From assembly GCA_025996865.1 (NCBI GenBank), contig BNTV01000007.1:13255-77254 (forward strand): a stretch of DNA of 64,000 nucleotides, given 5' to 3'. Position numbers and translations under genes: made by a program. Under the pieces are notes generated by a model. It saw only the letters and a list, made by a program, of their open reading frames with translations. It did not search any database and was not told the DNA's origin. Below are positions 53,601-63,183 of the stretch, piece by piece (positions within the stretch are counted from its first letter, which is position 1; each line of letters opens with the position of its first letter). This DNA is from Bacteroidia bacterium. Its GTDB lineage: Bacteria; Bacteroidota; Bacteroidia; Bacteroidales; Azobacteroidaceae.

Positions 53601-54616
53601 TCCCGATAATTAATTCCACCGCGCGTACCTACCCATAAATCGCCTTTGGCGTCCACGCACAAACTTAACACCGAATTGAGCGCTAAACTTGTACCGTCTC
53701 CTTCATCCCGCAAAAAATAGCTGTATGTTTGGGTAAGTTTGTTGTAAGAAACCAATCCGCCGCGCGTACCGAACCACAAGATTCCTTTCCCGTCTTCCTG
53801 AATGGTCCGCACGGTTTCCAAACGATTGGATGCAATCCATGAATTTATTTTTTTGAGGGTTCGAGAATTGATGTTAGCCGTGTAAACACCCGAATGATGA
53901 GAGCCTATCCATAAGACATTGTCGCTATCAAAGAAAAGGGAATGAATTTCGTCGTCGGGAATATTTGTTTCCGGCAAAAGTAATTTTTCTCCGGTATTCA
54001 TGGTAAAATCATAAACGAACAATCCGGATAAAGTTCCTATCCACAGGTTGTTTCGTTTGTCGTAAAATATTTTGGTCACTTCGGGATTCCCGGCTTGTTT
54101 GAGCGCCTGAATGGGGAGTAATTCCAACCGGTTGTTTGGATTCAAAAAAGCAATGCCTTTGTCCGTACCCACAAGGAAACGATTGTTTTCATCTTCGACA
54201 ATACTGTTTGCGGAGAAAACAGTATCCCCGTCCTGGAACAAGATATGGGAAAATTCTTCGGTATCGCGATTGAAGAGATTCAAACCACCGCGCTCCGTCC
54301 CGACCCACAGCCGGTTACTCCGGTCTTCATAAATACAGCGCACCAATTCTCCCCGCAAAGTGCCGGATTCGAAAATATCGTTTTTATAAGTGGTGAAATG
54401 ATATCCGTCGTACCGGCTCAGTCCCAGGTTAGTGCCTATCCACATCCAGCCTGCTTTTTCCTGAAAAATACAGAGCACGTGATTGCTCGATAATCCGTCG
54501 TCCTGAGTGATTTTATCAAACCGGGAAATGTTTGAGAGTCCAGCCTGCATTGATAAAACGGCAAGATTCAGGAAAAATACGGAACAAGTGATGTGGATAA
54601 TCAATCTTTTCATCAA
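50630..54616 (-). CDS. Hybrid two-component system sensor/regulator (HTCS)
   Basis: This 1328-residue one-protein signalling system has a signal anchor and a periplasmic sensor of two seven-bladed propellers made of Reg_prop repeats (GLSSNHVLCIFQEKAGWMWIGTNLGLSRYDG and about a dozen similar units, to about 650), followed by a Y_Y_Y domain. One membrane helix is near 775-795. The histidine kinase has NISHEIRTPL (phosphoacceptor His827) and the ATPase motifs DTGKGIPEKNRKKIFERF and GSGIGLSI. The receiver domain has phosphoacceptor Asp1121 in IIISDLLMP, and the C-terminus is an AraC DNA-binding domain (about 1225-1325). It likely senses pectin oligomers and activates the enzyme genes upstream on the same strand. 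Confidence 0.95.
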   Translation of the reverse strand: MMKRLIIHITCSVFFLNLAVLSMQAGLSNISRFDKITQDDGLSSNHVLCIFQEKAGWMWIGTNLGLSRYDGYHFTTYKNDIFESGTLRGELVRCIYEDRSNRLWVGTERGGLNLFNRDTEEFSHILFQDGDTVFSANSIVEDENNRFLVGTDKGIAFLNPNNRLELLPIQALKQAGNPEVTKIFYDKRNNLWIGTLSGLFVYDFTMNTGEKLLLPETNIPDDEIHSLFFDSDNVLWIGSHHSGVYTANINSRTLKKINSWIASNRLETVRTIQEDGKGILWFGTRGGLVSYNKLTQTYSYFLRDEGDGTSLALNSVLSLCVDAKGDLWVGTRGGINYRDADKQAFIYLSAMRNDNRFLNNAEIYCFYLNNNDLLIGTESGGLNIYNWNTHRFRYLTTKEGLSGDCIKSFIRDGDEILVGTYQGGISVLDANTYKVKAILRNHKNNPQSLKDDIVWDFLKDSKGNIWVATNKGIDRYDSKKRTFQNRTDVYPQKVCNWIQEDTDGDLWMGGDELYIYNPRTGKVSRYEERTRDVIPASGGKYWLATRGKGLALFDKKQGAIRYFSESDGLCNNSIQSLQRDKNGFIWISTFKGLSRFDENAFEFINFDVSDGLQDNQFNYGAAIAHGDKLIYGGSNGMNIFNPAEVRRNDFIPPVVFTGLRIFNQPVKIGTTLKKSINRIDRIELNYRQNVFSIEFAALSYANPAKNQYTYMLEGFDKDWINAGVSNSATYTNLNPGKYLFKVKGSNSNGIWNPKEATIEIVIQPPFWQTWWFRFAFLSLALFCVFYVAKFFLERAKQKNELVFEKTRARKLHEIENMKLRFFTNISHEIRTPLTLILGPLNQVLSQGAIDNDSKDKLQLVKKNADQLLKLINQLLDFRKLEAGKQTAHYEKSDIVFFIKSIVESFYGLATEKDIKLTFQSDRTHFVSWFDNDKIQKIVNNLLSNALKFTNNSGSVSVNFEVNDVSSGENVEKQSSYSIIVKDTGKGIPEKNRKKIFERFVQGGNGENLPGSGIGLSITREFVKLMGGEIDVESVEGEGASFTVQLPLLRETDVKTDETLPEKPENLSRENQKIILIAEDNADVREYIISNFRQEYKILEAENGKEGFELAIQYVPDIIISDLLMPVMGGDAFCKKAKKDERTSHIPFILLTAVTAKESEKEALKAGVDDYITKPFDINILKLKADNLLSLRNTLREKYKNDILLQPSPVTLVSPDEKFLKKAVDIIEKNIADPDFDIETFSSEVGVSRMQLYRKLEALTNMTVKEFIRNIRIKRAAQLLEQNKITVSEVIYHVGFRDMAYFRKCFREQYGASPSEYAGKFKFSATTSK

Positions 54617-54621
54617 ATATC

Positions 54622-55809
54622 TTATTTATTAAGAAACAGACTTGCCATGATAAAAGGCCCCGTCGCTTTGGGGTCATTGTCCCGAATCGGTTCGGAAATA
54701 TAATATTCGTAACTTCCATCGCGATAAGGATTTCCACCCAAACCGGCTACTGCGCAACCGCTCGTAACGGAAATCGTACCGTCCTCGTTCGTTTTGATGA
54801 ATTGTTTCAGGTAACTATCGTAAGCCGAATTGGCTTTTTCGAGGTACGATGGGTCTAAATATCCTTTCTGTGCGCCTTTGACCCAGGTATAAATAAACAT
54901 GGCGGAAGCAGACGATTCGAGATAATTTCCCGGCGCTCCCCCTTTGTCGGTGACTTGATACCAAAGTTTTGTCTCTTTATCCTGATATTTTTCCAAAGCG
55001 GCGGAAAGATTTTTTAAGATGTCAATGATTGCTGCTCTTTGCGGATGATTTTCCGGCAAAAAATCCAACACATCGACCAACGCCATCATGTACCAACCGA
55101 TACTTCTTGACCAAAATTCAGGCGATTGACCGGTTTCAGGATTCGCCCATTTCTGGGTTTTGCTTTCATCCCAACCGTGGTAATACAAACCGGTGGCCGG
55201 ACTGTAAGTATGTTTCGCAATCAGCAAAATCTGGCCAGCAACATCGTCAAACAGAGTCGGTTCATTGAATTCGGCAGCGTATTGCGCCAAGAACGGAGAG
55301 GCCATATAAATTCCATCCAACCACATTTGATGTTCATAAATTTTCTTGTGCCAAAACCCTCCTTCGGAAGTACGCGGGTGGGTCAACATTTGTGCCCGAA
55401 GGGTGTCAATGGCAGATTTATATATTGTGTTTTTAGTTAAGGCGTAGAGGGGGAACAATATTTTTCCGGAATTAATCCGGTCGATATTGTATTCTGTCGG
55501 TTTATATCCTCTGATTTGGCCATCGGAGTATATCATCGTATCGACATAACTTTTTAGGTAATCGAAATATTTCTGTTCTTTCGTTTTTTCCCATACCTGA
55601 AAAATTGATTTTAATACTAATCCTTGCGTATAATTCCACTTGGGTTCTTTTGAAAAATCGAGCAACCACGATTCGGGATTCCGTTTTATTTCCGAATCAG
55701 CCATTTTTACGTAGTAAGTAGTTTCTTCCGACTGCTTTTTGCTCACACAATTGCACAGACAAAAAAATAAACCTGAAATGAAGATAAAATTGCGAACGAA
55801 TTGATTCAT
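54622..55809 (-). CDS. GH105 unsaturated rhamnogalacturonyl/galacturonyl hydrolase
   Basis: This 395-residue lipoprotein-like enzyme (Cys-rich signal CLCNCVSKK) has an alpha/alpha-barrel. The family motifs are HQMWLDGIYMASPFLAQYA with the catalytic Asp165, YHGWDESKTQKWANPETGQSPEFWSRSIGWYMMAL and SSASAMFIYTWVKGAQKGYL. It hydrates and removes the 4,5-unsaturated galacturonate left by pectate lyases. It overlaps the GH28 gene by 4 bases and ends 5 bases before the HTCS start. Confidence 0.9.
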   Translation of the reverse strand: MNQFVRNFIFISGLFFCLCNCVSKKQSEETTYYVKMADSEIKRNPESWLLDFSKEPKWNYTQGLVLKSIFQVWEKTKEQKYFDYLKSYVDTMIYSDGQIRGYKPTEYNIDRINSGKILFPLYALTKNTIYKSAIDTLRAQMLTHPRTSEGGFWHKKIYEHQMWLDGIYMASPFLAQYAAEFNEPTLFDDVAGQILLIAKHTYSPATGLYYHGWDESKTQKWANPETGQSPEFWSRSIGWYMMALVDVLDFLPENHPQRAAIIDILKNLSAALEKYQDKETKLWYQVTDKGGAPGNYLESSASAMFIYTWVKGAQKGYLDPSYLEKANSAYDSYLKQFIKTNEDGTISVTSGCAVAGLGGNPYRDGSYEYYISEPIRDNDPKATGPFIMASLFLNK

Positions 55810-57329
55810 AATTGTATGTTTTTTGAATTTTTTCCTTTTATAATAACGGCGTTTTTTAGTATATCGGGATACGTAAATGCCTCGACCTTTAGATTTTTAA
55901 CATTATTTAATATCAGCGCCGGACCTTGTTCGGGTATGATGTTTACGTTTTTTAAAATAATATCATTGGATTCCGACAGTTCAGCCCCATACTTAGCGCT
56001 GATATACGCATTTTCCACGTTGATATTTGAGATATTCATTTCCGGCAATCCATTAAAAAACAAGGCTCTCCGTGCATTGCGCGACACCAGGTTCTTCACA
56101 TAGATATTCCTGAAAACGGGCGTTTCTTCCGTTACGGCAGGAATGACTTCATCGAGCGGAGTTACATCGCCGTCGTCCAGCGATTCGGAAGCCGATTTCC
56201 CGCCGTAATACAAGTCAAACAGGAAGGAATCGGTGATGATGTCAAACATGTTGATATTATCGGCATAGACGTTTTCGACAACACCGCCGCGTCCGCGCGT
56301 ACTCTTGAAACGAAGTCCGACATCCGTCCCCATGAACGAACAGTTGGATACGGATATGTTCCGGACGCCTCCCGACATTTCACTGCCGACCACGAATCCG
56401 CCGTGTCCCTTAAAAACCTTGCAGTTATCGACAATCACGTTTTCGGTCGGGATTCCGCGTTTTCGGCCGCTTTCGTTTTTCCCGGACTTGAGGCAGATGG
56501 CGTCGTCTCCCACATCAAATATTGAATTGACAACCAGTACGTTTTTACAGGATTCGATGTCTATTCCATCTCCGTTTTGCGCATAGTCGGGATTGCGGGC
56601 AAAGATGCCGTCCACAATCAGGTTTTCACACATCAGCGGATGAATATCCCAATTGGGCGAATTTTCAAAAAGTACGCCTTGCAACAACACATTTTTACAT
56701 TCGACCAGATTTACCATGACGGGACGAATGGAGGGTGCATTTTCAAAAGGCAACCACAAATCCGGCGTTTTCAACACGCCGCCCGATTTCACTACTTTGT
56801 TCCAATGACTTTCGGTAACTTTCTCCCGTTTCAACGGTCGCCATGCTTCCCCCGAACCATTGATGGAGCCTTCGCCCGTGATGGCGATATTTTCCAGGTT
56901 ACGTCCTGACAGGGGCGATTGACAACGCCGGGCGGCAATCCCTTCGTACGATGTTTCAATGATGGGATAAGCGTTAATATCAGTCGAGAACAATATCAAC
57001 GCGCCTTTTTCCAAATGCAGGTTGATGTTCGATTTAAGAACAATGGGGCCTGTAAACCAGACGCCGGAAGGAACAATCAGAGTGCCTCCTCCTTTTCCGG
57101 ACAGGGCTTCGATAGCATCGGCGAAAGCTTGTGTATTCAAAGTAACGCCATCGCCTACCCCTCCATATTGAGTTATCTCTATTCGGGTTGCCGGAAATAC
57201 AGGTTTCTGCACTTTCGGCATCTCGAACGGAAGGTTTTCATACAGATATTCGTATGCATATTTGTCTTGCGGTTTGCAAGCAAAGAGAAGCGTTATTACC
57301 GCTGTAAAAATAAAAATTCGTTTCAACAT
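55806..57329 (-). CDS. GH28 polygalacturonase
   Basis: This 507-residue lipoprotein (LLFAC, Cys18) is a right-handed beta-helix enzyme. The catalytic set of GH28 is complete: Asp254 in QNGDGIDIESC, Asp275 and Asp276 in DVGDDAICLKSG, His309 in FKGHGGFVVGSEMSGG, and Arg340/Lys342 in LRFKSTRGRGG. It hydrolyses galacturonosyl linkages in homogalacturonan or rhamnogalacturonan. It is translationally coupled to GH105 and lies 11 bases after the PL1 gene. Confidence 0.93.
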   Translation of the reverse strand: MLKRIFIFTAVITLLFACKPQDKYAYEYLYENLPFEMPKVQKPVFPATRIEITQYGGVGDGVTLNTQAFADAIEALSGKGGGTLIVPSGVWFTGPIVLKSNINLHLEKGALILFSTDINAYPIIETSYEGIAARRCQSPLSGRNLENIAITGEGSINGSGEAWRPLKREKVTESHWNKVVKSGGVLKTPDLWLPFENAPSIRPVMVNLVECKNVLLQGVLFENSPNWDIHPLMCENLIVDGIFARNPDYAQNGDGIDIESCKNVLVVNSIFDVGDDAICLKSGKNESGRKRGIPTENVIVDNCKVFKGHGGFVVGSEMSGGVRNISVSNCSFMGTDVGLRFKSTRGRGGVVENVYADNINMFDIITDSFLFDLYYGGKSASESLDDGDVTPLDEVIPAVTEETPVFRNIYVKNLVSRNARRALFFNGLPEMNISNINVENAYISAKYGAELSESNDIILKNVNIIPEQGPALILNNVKNLKVEAFTYPDILKNAVIIKGKNSKNIQL

Positions 57330-57340
57330 CCTATTTCTTA

Positions 57341-58729
57341 TTATTTAATTAAACTGTTCAAGTACATTTCCAGATTGGTATAATTTGGATTGAACGAATA
57401 CTTTTGATTATCGCTCTTGTCCTTTTTATTCAAGCCGTTAGCCTCTTCCCAAGCATCGGGAATGCCGTCTTTATCGCTGTCTTTCGGATACGGCAAGGAT
57501 TTCAATTCTACCCAGCCGCCTACTTGTTCTTGAGAATCTATCATCCCTTTGTCTCCGTAAGTAAACGTGCCGTTGCGCACTTCATTGATTATCCGAATAT
57601 CTATCGCATCGCGTACCAAACTCGCTCCTGCCTGTTGCAATACGGCATCGTAGGCTTGTTGTGCCGTATGTTGCGTTGTAATCCAATAATCAAACGGCAC
57701 TGCACTGTGGACACGTTGATAAAGAGAATCGGTTTTTTGATAATGTTTATCAACATGTTCTTTTTCAATATAGGTTTTATAATCCACGCCTTTCCAGTTG
57801 TCGGCAGTGACTTCCGGATTTCCGTCCATACGGTTTCCGTCAATGTAAAAGTTGCCGAAATCGTGAAAGCCATTGTGGTCTTTGCTTTGCCATGCCTCCA
57901 AGATACGGTCGCTGACTGCTTTTTGGGTAGCAGGACCGGGTTTGTAATAATTGTTTACCATATTGTAATGTCCGTTTTCGCCGGCGTAAGTGCTGTTAAA
58001 TCCCCAATTGTAAATCACATTGTTGCGAAAATCAGCTATTTCCGTTTCTTTGGTGGATTCGTGATAACGCGCTCCGCAAAAACGTGGGTTACGGCTGCTG
58101 TGGTCTGCCAACAGATTGTGATGAAAAGTAGCTTTTTTACCGCCCCAAATACCACCGTAACCATGATCGCCTTTTTCGTGCACACTCTTGCGCAGACTTT
58201 CGGACAGGATACTCCATTGCAAAGTAAAATGTTCGTTGTCGTAGAAGGAACCACATTCATCGGTACTCCAACTCAACGAACAATGGTCGATCATAATATC
58301 TTTTTGGCGGCTGCCGTTCATCGCATCATCTTGCGCATGCCCTTTATCGCCCATCCGAAAACGCATATAGCGAATAATGACATTGTTGGCTTTGATGTGC
58401 AGCGGATAATTAGCGATACAGATGCCATCGCCGGGAGCCGATTGTCCGGCAAGCGTGATGCTGTCGTTATTAATCGTCAAATCGGTGTCAAGGAAAATCG
58501 TTCCCGATACACGGAAAACGACTGTACGTGCTCCATGTGCCTGTATGGCTTTGCGCAAACTGCCTTCGCCACTGTCGTTTAAGTTATCGACAAACAAGAC
58601 TTTTCCGCCGCGACCGCCGGAAGTGTATTGTCCAAACCCTTCGGCTCCCGGAAAAGCCAAGGGTTGTGCCTGGGCAACCGCTATGGAAGATAGAAAAAAT
58701 GCAAAAAGAAATAATCCTGAATTTTTCAT
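57341..58729 (-). CDS. PL1-family pectate lyase
   Basis: This 462-residue secreted beta-helix protein has a signal peptide ending AVAQAQ, then PLAFPGAEGFGQYTSGGRGGKVLFVDNLND and GSLRKAIQAHGARTVVFRVSGTI, with IMIDHCSLSWSTDECGSFYD and HHNLLADHSSRNPRFCGARYHE further on. These match the pectate-lyase group of Bacteroidetes loci, including the RNPR-type catalytic arginine motif. A calcium-binding-like DSDKDGIPDAWEEANGL tail (about 425-441) is present. It cuts polygalacturonate by beta-elimination. It lies between the PL10 fusion and GH28. Confidence 0.88.
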   Translation of the reverse strand: MKNSGLFLFAFFLSSIAVAQAQPLAFPGAEGFGQYTSGGRGGKVLFVDNLNDSGEGSLRKAIQAHGARTVVFRVSGTIFLDTDLTINNDSITLAGQSAPGDGICIANYPLHIKANNVIIRYMRFRMGDKGHAQDDAMNGSRQKDIMIDHCSLSWSTDECGSFYDNEHFTLQWSILSESLRKSVHEKGDHGYGGIWGGKKATFHHNLLADHSSRNPRFCGARYHESTKETEIADFRNNVIYNWGFNSTYAGENGHYNMVNNYYKPGPATQKAVSDRILEAWQSKDHNGFHDFGNFYIDGNRMDGNPEVTADNWKGVDYKTYIEKEHVDKHYQKTDSLYQRVHSAVPFDYWITTQHTAQQAYDAVLQQAGASLVRDAIDIRIINEVRNGTFTYGDKGMIDSQEQVGGWVELKSLPYPKDSDKDGIPDAWEEANGLNKKDKSDNQKYSFNPNYTNLEMYLNSLIK

Positions 58730-58759
58730 ATTTTTATTATTTAACTGTTTTTATTATTA

Positions 58760-58830
58760 CCCCCCAGCCCCCTAAAGGGGGAGTGAGAGTCTGTGCTACC
58801 TCAAAGCCCCCTTGAGGGGGTTGGGGGTGT
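58760..58830. repeat. GC-rich palindromic repeat, copy B
   Basis: The first 24 bases are identical to copy A at 5639-5662. The right end carries a second inverted module (58806-58830). The element lies between the PL1 and PL10 genes, and its right end encodes the last residues TPPTPSRGL of the PL10 fusion. Confidence 0.78.
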
Positions 58831-61800
58831 ATTTACATATTGTATTAACTTCATCATATTTGATAGATATGTCTGCATGGAAATCCCCATGACCGGTTTT
58901 TCCGGTGGATAAGTACTCGTATCATACTCATCGCCCACGCGGGTGCTTACATATTTTGTTTCTTCACTTTCCGGTAAATTCGGAACTGCCTTGAAGGGAT
59001 TTGAAATCATGGAAAGCGGAGCGAGCCAATAACCCCCTTTATCCAAACTTTCCACGATATTTTGAATTCCTCCTGCATTTCCTCCAAAATTATATATCCT
59101 CGTATAAAACCGCGGAAGTTCAATCTCTTTTCCGTGCAACAAAGGGGAATTTTTCGTTAATTCATTGACCGGAATTTCTTTTACAGCGGCTAATTCATTG
59201 CGTAACTGTGCAATATTAACATTGGCAAAAGAGCCGATATGCGAGACGGTATTTTCCGGATTTTGGTCGAAATAATAATGCCCATTAGCCACATTGCTTC
59301 CTTTCCGATGAATCATTTGCGGCGTTCCGGTATCCGGATCCACGTAACGGGGAACGATAATTTCCGCTGTATTCCGCCACGTCCTGCCTGCCCGTTTGAC
59401 CATCTCTTCCGAAAATTTCACAGATTCCAAGAAATCTATCGCATCCGGAATACCCGCTAAAAATTTGGCATCCCCACTCAAGCGATAATATTTCAGCAAG
59501 AGGTATATCATTTCCACCGTAGTAGAGGCATTAATTGCTTGTGGCTCGTAGGAACGCGCATGAGCCGGTTTCAGCGTTTCCACGAAATATTGGTCTGCCC
59601 AACCGGCGTAGGGTTTGGGATTTTGCAGTTTAACAAGCAAATCCATTGCCCGGTTTATCGGCTCTTGGATGCTGTCCAAATCAATCACTTGTTGGCATTG
59701 CAACAGAAATTCAATATTATCCAAACTCACATCATCGTTTAGCGTAATGAATGACGTATAATCCGCTTTTCCAAGGAAAGGATGGTCGTACATTAACGGA
59801 AAACGTTGGGGCCAGCCGCCGGAAGGATATTGGCTTTCAAGCACAAAGCGAATGGTTTTTTCAAGAGGAAGAAGAAAAGTAGAATCATTTTTTTCTGCAA
59901 ACATTCTAAGTAGAAATTCCCCCGAACAGATGGTTCCGCCATCATCAAAAGTGGCATTTCCGTAATAATGATGAAACTCTTCCATCCGCCAAGCCTGTTT
60001 TCCAATGGTGGCATACCATTGTTTCAAAGAATTTTCGCCTGCGTAGTCAAACATATAATTCCAACCTCCGCAGGGAAGTTGCGCCCAAATCAAGGCGTTG
60101 GCAACTTCACGAGCCGCCTCATAATAATATTCATCGCCTGTGGCGTGGTAGGCATCCAAAAGCAAATGTCCCATAGAGCCGGTGCCGGGTGCTTGTACCC
60201 AACCCATTGTGGGATAAGCTTCAAGTTCGCCCCATCGACGGGATAAATCGGGCAGATACGCCCATACGTAAGCGCCTTTATAACCCACTTTTTCTACCAT
60301 AAAACGAGTAGCCTGTTTCATGGTTTCCAATGCTTTTTCCTTGGAAACTTCTTTTACCGGAGGCACTCCGCAGAAAGAACCGCCTGCATTGAAAGATGCT
60401 TGTGCTCTATCAGGCATAGTATTAAAACTATAAACTACCGCTTTATCAGGATAGGCGCGACGATATTCATCTACGGCGCGATAAGCGGCGCGAGCGTCAT
60501 CTTCACCCGGGTCGATGATGCGGATATATTGGCGTTGTGTAAGGCTGACACCGCCTTCGGGTGCATAAAGCGAGCCGTCTGTGCGGTAATGCCATTGACG
60601 AATGTCAATAATATCCACCAGCGACCGATAATTTGCATCCGATAAAATGGCATCCGTCACATCTTTGGTTGCCGACAACATCGTTTTCACATCTTTGCCG
60701 TTTTCTTTTTCCCATGCTGCTATCGTGTTCAACCAAAATTGCACGAAAAATGCGGGACCTGTGTATTCTGCACCCAAGTGATGAATTACATTGGTATTAT
60801 TGCCTAATTCATCCAAATATTTCCGAATATTTTGCCGATGATAATTGGCTAATTTTTCATTCGTAATATCGTAAAACAGGTCTGCCATAAATACACGTTT
60901 ATCGCCTGCATAATAGGTGTTTTCCGGAAATCCAAGTTCGTTGATATTGTTCGCTGAACGCCAGGGATAATCCGCCCAATGCGCACCTTCTTCAATAATA
61001 TTGTGTTGCAAGTAATGGTCTTGAATAAATGCCAAGCCTTCCCGGTCGGCAATGTCGGCAAATTGTTTTAATCGAAGCCAGTACCAAGTATTGTATTGAT
61101 TCAGGTCGTATTTACTCAGGCGGTCGAAAGCCTCGCTCTGACCGCTACGGCTGAACGGTTGTTCGTAGAAAGGCGCCCATACGTCGGCATCTACCCTTCG
61201 GGAACGTCCATGATCGTCTCTTCGGCGTTCATACCACAAAGCGGGAAAATGATTCAATGCAGCGATATTTCTTCCTTTTAAATAGGCTGCAACCGAATCC
61301 AAATCATCTGTTAAACCCTTTCCTGTTCGTCCCGGAACAAATCGCGACAGATGCACTCCTGCCTCTCGAATACCGCTGGGGCGAGTGTTCCCGCGCCAAA
61401 GTGCTGTTCGCTGTACACGTCCGGTCAAGGGTTTTCCATTAAGCAGGATGATTCCTTTTTCTATTGTAATGGGATGATGAATCGTTGATTGTTCTTGCGT
61501 TTTTGTATTCTTCCAAGCAATGTTGTCAATCTCTTTTATTTTTGTGACTGCAGGATTTAGAGGATAATGCGCTGTAATCGTATCTATCCACTTGTCCATA
61601 ATCAATTCCGGTTGTTCGGAACGTTTGCTCATCCGTGCGGTATATGCAGGGTCTGTTTTTTCGAGCGGAAGATCATGCAAGGAATATACCTTATCGTTTT
61701 CGATGGATTTTTTGCCTGTTCGGGCTTCCAACTGTGCGTAATAAAAACTCTTGGGTTTCATAAACGTGCGCGGCATTTCGTGCGAACCGTCGCCATAGCC

Positions 61801-63183
61801 CTGTCCCCAAGTTCCGAACGCCCAATTATGCGCTCCCGGAGGAGTCATCAGATGCAATTGCGGTACGCGACATTCCCAACAAAGGGAATTGGCGCCGCTC
61901 CATCCGCCGCCTTGTCCATCCACATCGCGGTAAGTGATTTTCAAAGGTGCACCATCTACCGTTACACGGTCGAATAAAACCCCGTTAGCCCAACCGCCCA
62001 GCGTTCCGCTGAAATCGTGTGCCCGATAAGCATAACATTGTACGAAAGCATTAGGTCCTGTTGCCGAAAATCCGACCGAAAAATCGTGATATCCGTATTC
62101 GGCATAGCAACGTTGAAAAAGTGTCTGTTGTCCCAAAGTTTGAAAAGCATATCGCCGATAACCGCCGATTTCTCCCACAGGATACAAGCTTTTACTGTCT
62201 TCTACCGTAAACCGTCTGACACTTTCCCAAAGAGCAACAATACTGCTCACAAAATGTTCGCCGGTCACACGACGTACCCAACCATCCTCCGCATTTTCGA
62301 CTGTAATAGCCATCCAGCGATGATTTTCGTCTTTTAGATTCCGGGTATTATATTCCGACACACAACGCAAATTTTCCACGCCCACTTGGCGAATACGCCC
62401 ATCCCATTTGCAACGGCTGACGTAGCCCATTCCATAATCAGCATCCAAAGCGTTAGTTAGCGGAACATCAATCGTTGCCGAAGTAGCTGTAACGGCAGTT
62501 ACGGTGCGTTCCCACTGCAAATCAAAATCGCCCGGCAGCCAATGATTGAGTTGATAGTCCACATAAAAACCAATTTTATCTGCGCCTGTGGATTTGACCC
62601 ATTCGGCAGTGGAAGGACGGGTAATGACAATTTTATCGCCAACTTTCAATTTGTGATTGGACGAAAGTGGAAGTTCCGAACTATTCAACGGCAAGTATTT
62701 TCCTGTTATCGGAATACTGTCTTCCAACATCCGGTCGTTGACACCTGCAATCCGAATAAGCGTATTTCTATTGGTTCCTGTGCCAATAAGTACCGTGCCG
62801 TTTTCGTCGTATCCACGACCTCGCAACACAACGCCCGAAGTATTTATCAGCAAACTACCGGCTATCCGATACGTCCCTTTTTCAAGTTGGACGGCACCCC
62901 GAAAACCGTTGGCGCCTGCCGGCAACGAACTAACATAATCAATCGCACGCTGAATACGTTCGGTGGCATCGCCGTCTTTGCAAGCAACGATTACCTCAGC
63001 CGCAACATCCGGTATTGCTTTTTCCGAGGCTTGATACCCGCAAAAGGAATAATCCGGAATCCGGTCGCCATTCTCATACGTGCGATACGCCAATTGATGT
63101 TCCGGCGTAACAGTAAGCGATTGCCCCCGAACAGAACAACCGATTCCTGCGAACAAAAAAAGAAGACACAATCGCTGAAACAT
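58801..63183 (-). CDS. Very large fusion: pectate-lyase-like beta-helix, DUF6298-like domain and PL10 pectate lyase
   Basis: This 1460-residue secreted protein has a signal peptide and then an N-terminal beta-helix (about 20-520, with EKGTYRIAGSLLINTSGVVLRGRGYDENGTVLIG). A middle TIM-barrel-like domain (about 565-985, GIILLNGKPLTGRVQRTALWRGN and HNIIEEGAHWADYPWRSANN) looks like DUF6298. A PL10 alpha/alpha domain follows (about 1000-1345: EAAREVANALIWAQLPCGGWNYMFDY, ESQYPSGGWPQRFPL, LNDDVSLDNIEFLLQC), plus a short tail. PL10 cleaves polygalacturonate. The last residues come from repeat B. A single enzyme with three putative pectin-acting modules is unusual in size. Confidence 0.82.
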   Translation of the reverse strand: MFQRLCLLFLFAGIGCSVRGQSLTVTPEHQLAYRTYENGDRIPDYSFCGYQASEKAIPDVAAEVIVACKDGDATERIQRAIDYVSSLPAGANGFRGAVQLEKGTYRIAGSLLINTSGVVLRGRGYDENGTVLIGTGTNRNTLIRIAGVNDRMLEDSIPITGKYLPLNSSELPLSSNHKLKVGDKIVITRPSTAEWVKSTGADKIGFYVDYQLNHWLPGDFDLQWERTVTAVTATSATIDVPLTNALDADYGMGYVSRCKWDGRIRQVGVENLRCVSEYNTRNLKDENHRWMAITVENAEDGWVRRVTGEHFVSSIVALWESVRRFTVEDSKSLYPVGEIGGYRRYAFQTLGQQTLFQRCYAEYGYHDFSVGFSATGPNAFVQCYAYRAHDFSGTLGGWANGVLFDRVTVDGAPLKITYRDVDGQGGGWSGANSLCWECRVPQLHLMTPPGAHNWAFGTWGQGYGDGSHEMPRTFMKPKSFYYAQLEARTGKKSIENDKVYSLHDLPLEKTDPAYTARMSKRSEQPELIMDKWIDTITAHYPLNPAVTKIKEIDNIAWKNTKTQEQSTIHHPITIEKGIILLNGKPLTGRVQRTALWRGNTRPSGIREAGVHLSRFVPGRTGKGLTDDLDSVAAYLKGRNIAALNHFPALWYERRRDDHGRSRRVDADVWAPFYEQPFSRSGQSEAFDRLSKYDLNQYNTWYWLRLKQFADIADREGLAFIQDHYLQHNIIEEGAHWADYPWRSANNINELGFPENTYYAGDKRVFMADLFYDITNEKLANYHRQNIRKYLDELGNNTNVIHHLGAEYTGPAFFVQFWLNTIAAWEKENGKDVKTMLSATKDVTDAILSDANYRSLVDIIDIRQWHYRTDGSLYAPEGGVSLTQRQYIRIIDPGEDDARAAYRAVDEYRRAYPDKAVVYSFNTMPDRAQASFNAGGSFCGVPPVKEVSKEKALETMKQATRFMVEKVGYKGAYVWAYLPDLSRRWGELEAYPTMGWVQAPGTGSMGHLLLDAYHATGDEYYYEAAREVANALIWAQLPCGGWNYMFDYAGENSLKQWYATIGKQAWRMEEFHHYYGNATFDDGGTICSGEFLLRMFAEKNDSTFLLPLEKTIRFVLESQYPSGGWPQRFPLMYDHPFLGKADYTSFITLNDDVSLDNIEFLLQCQQVIDLDSIQEPINRAMDLLVKLQNPKPYAGWADQYFVETLKPAHARSYEPQAINASTTVEMIYLLLKYYRLSGDAKFLAGIPDAIDFLESVKFSEEMVKRAGRTWRNTAEIIVPRYVDPDTGTPQMIHRKGSNVANGHYYFDQNPENTVSHIGSFANVNIAQLRNELAAVKEIPVNELTKNSPLLHGKEIELPRFYTRIYNFGGNAGGIQNIVESLDKGGYWLAPLSMISNPFKAVPNLPESEETKYVSTRVGDEYDTSTYPPEKPVMGISMQTYLSNMMKLIQYVNTPPTPSRGL

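Noticed and set aside
57404..58582. A 392-codon open frame antisense to the PL1 gene
   Set aside because: PL1 on the minus strand has complete family motifs and a signal peptide; the antisense frame is a codon-bias shadow.
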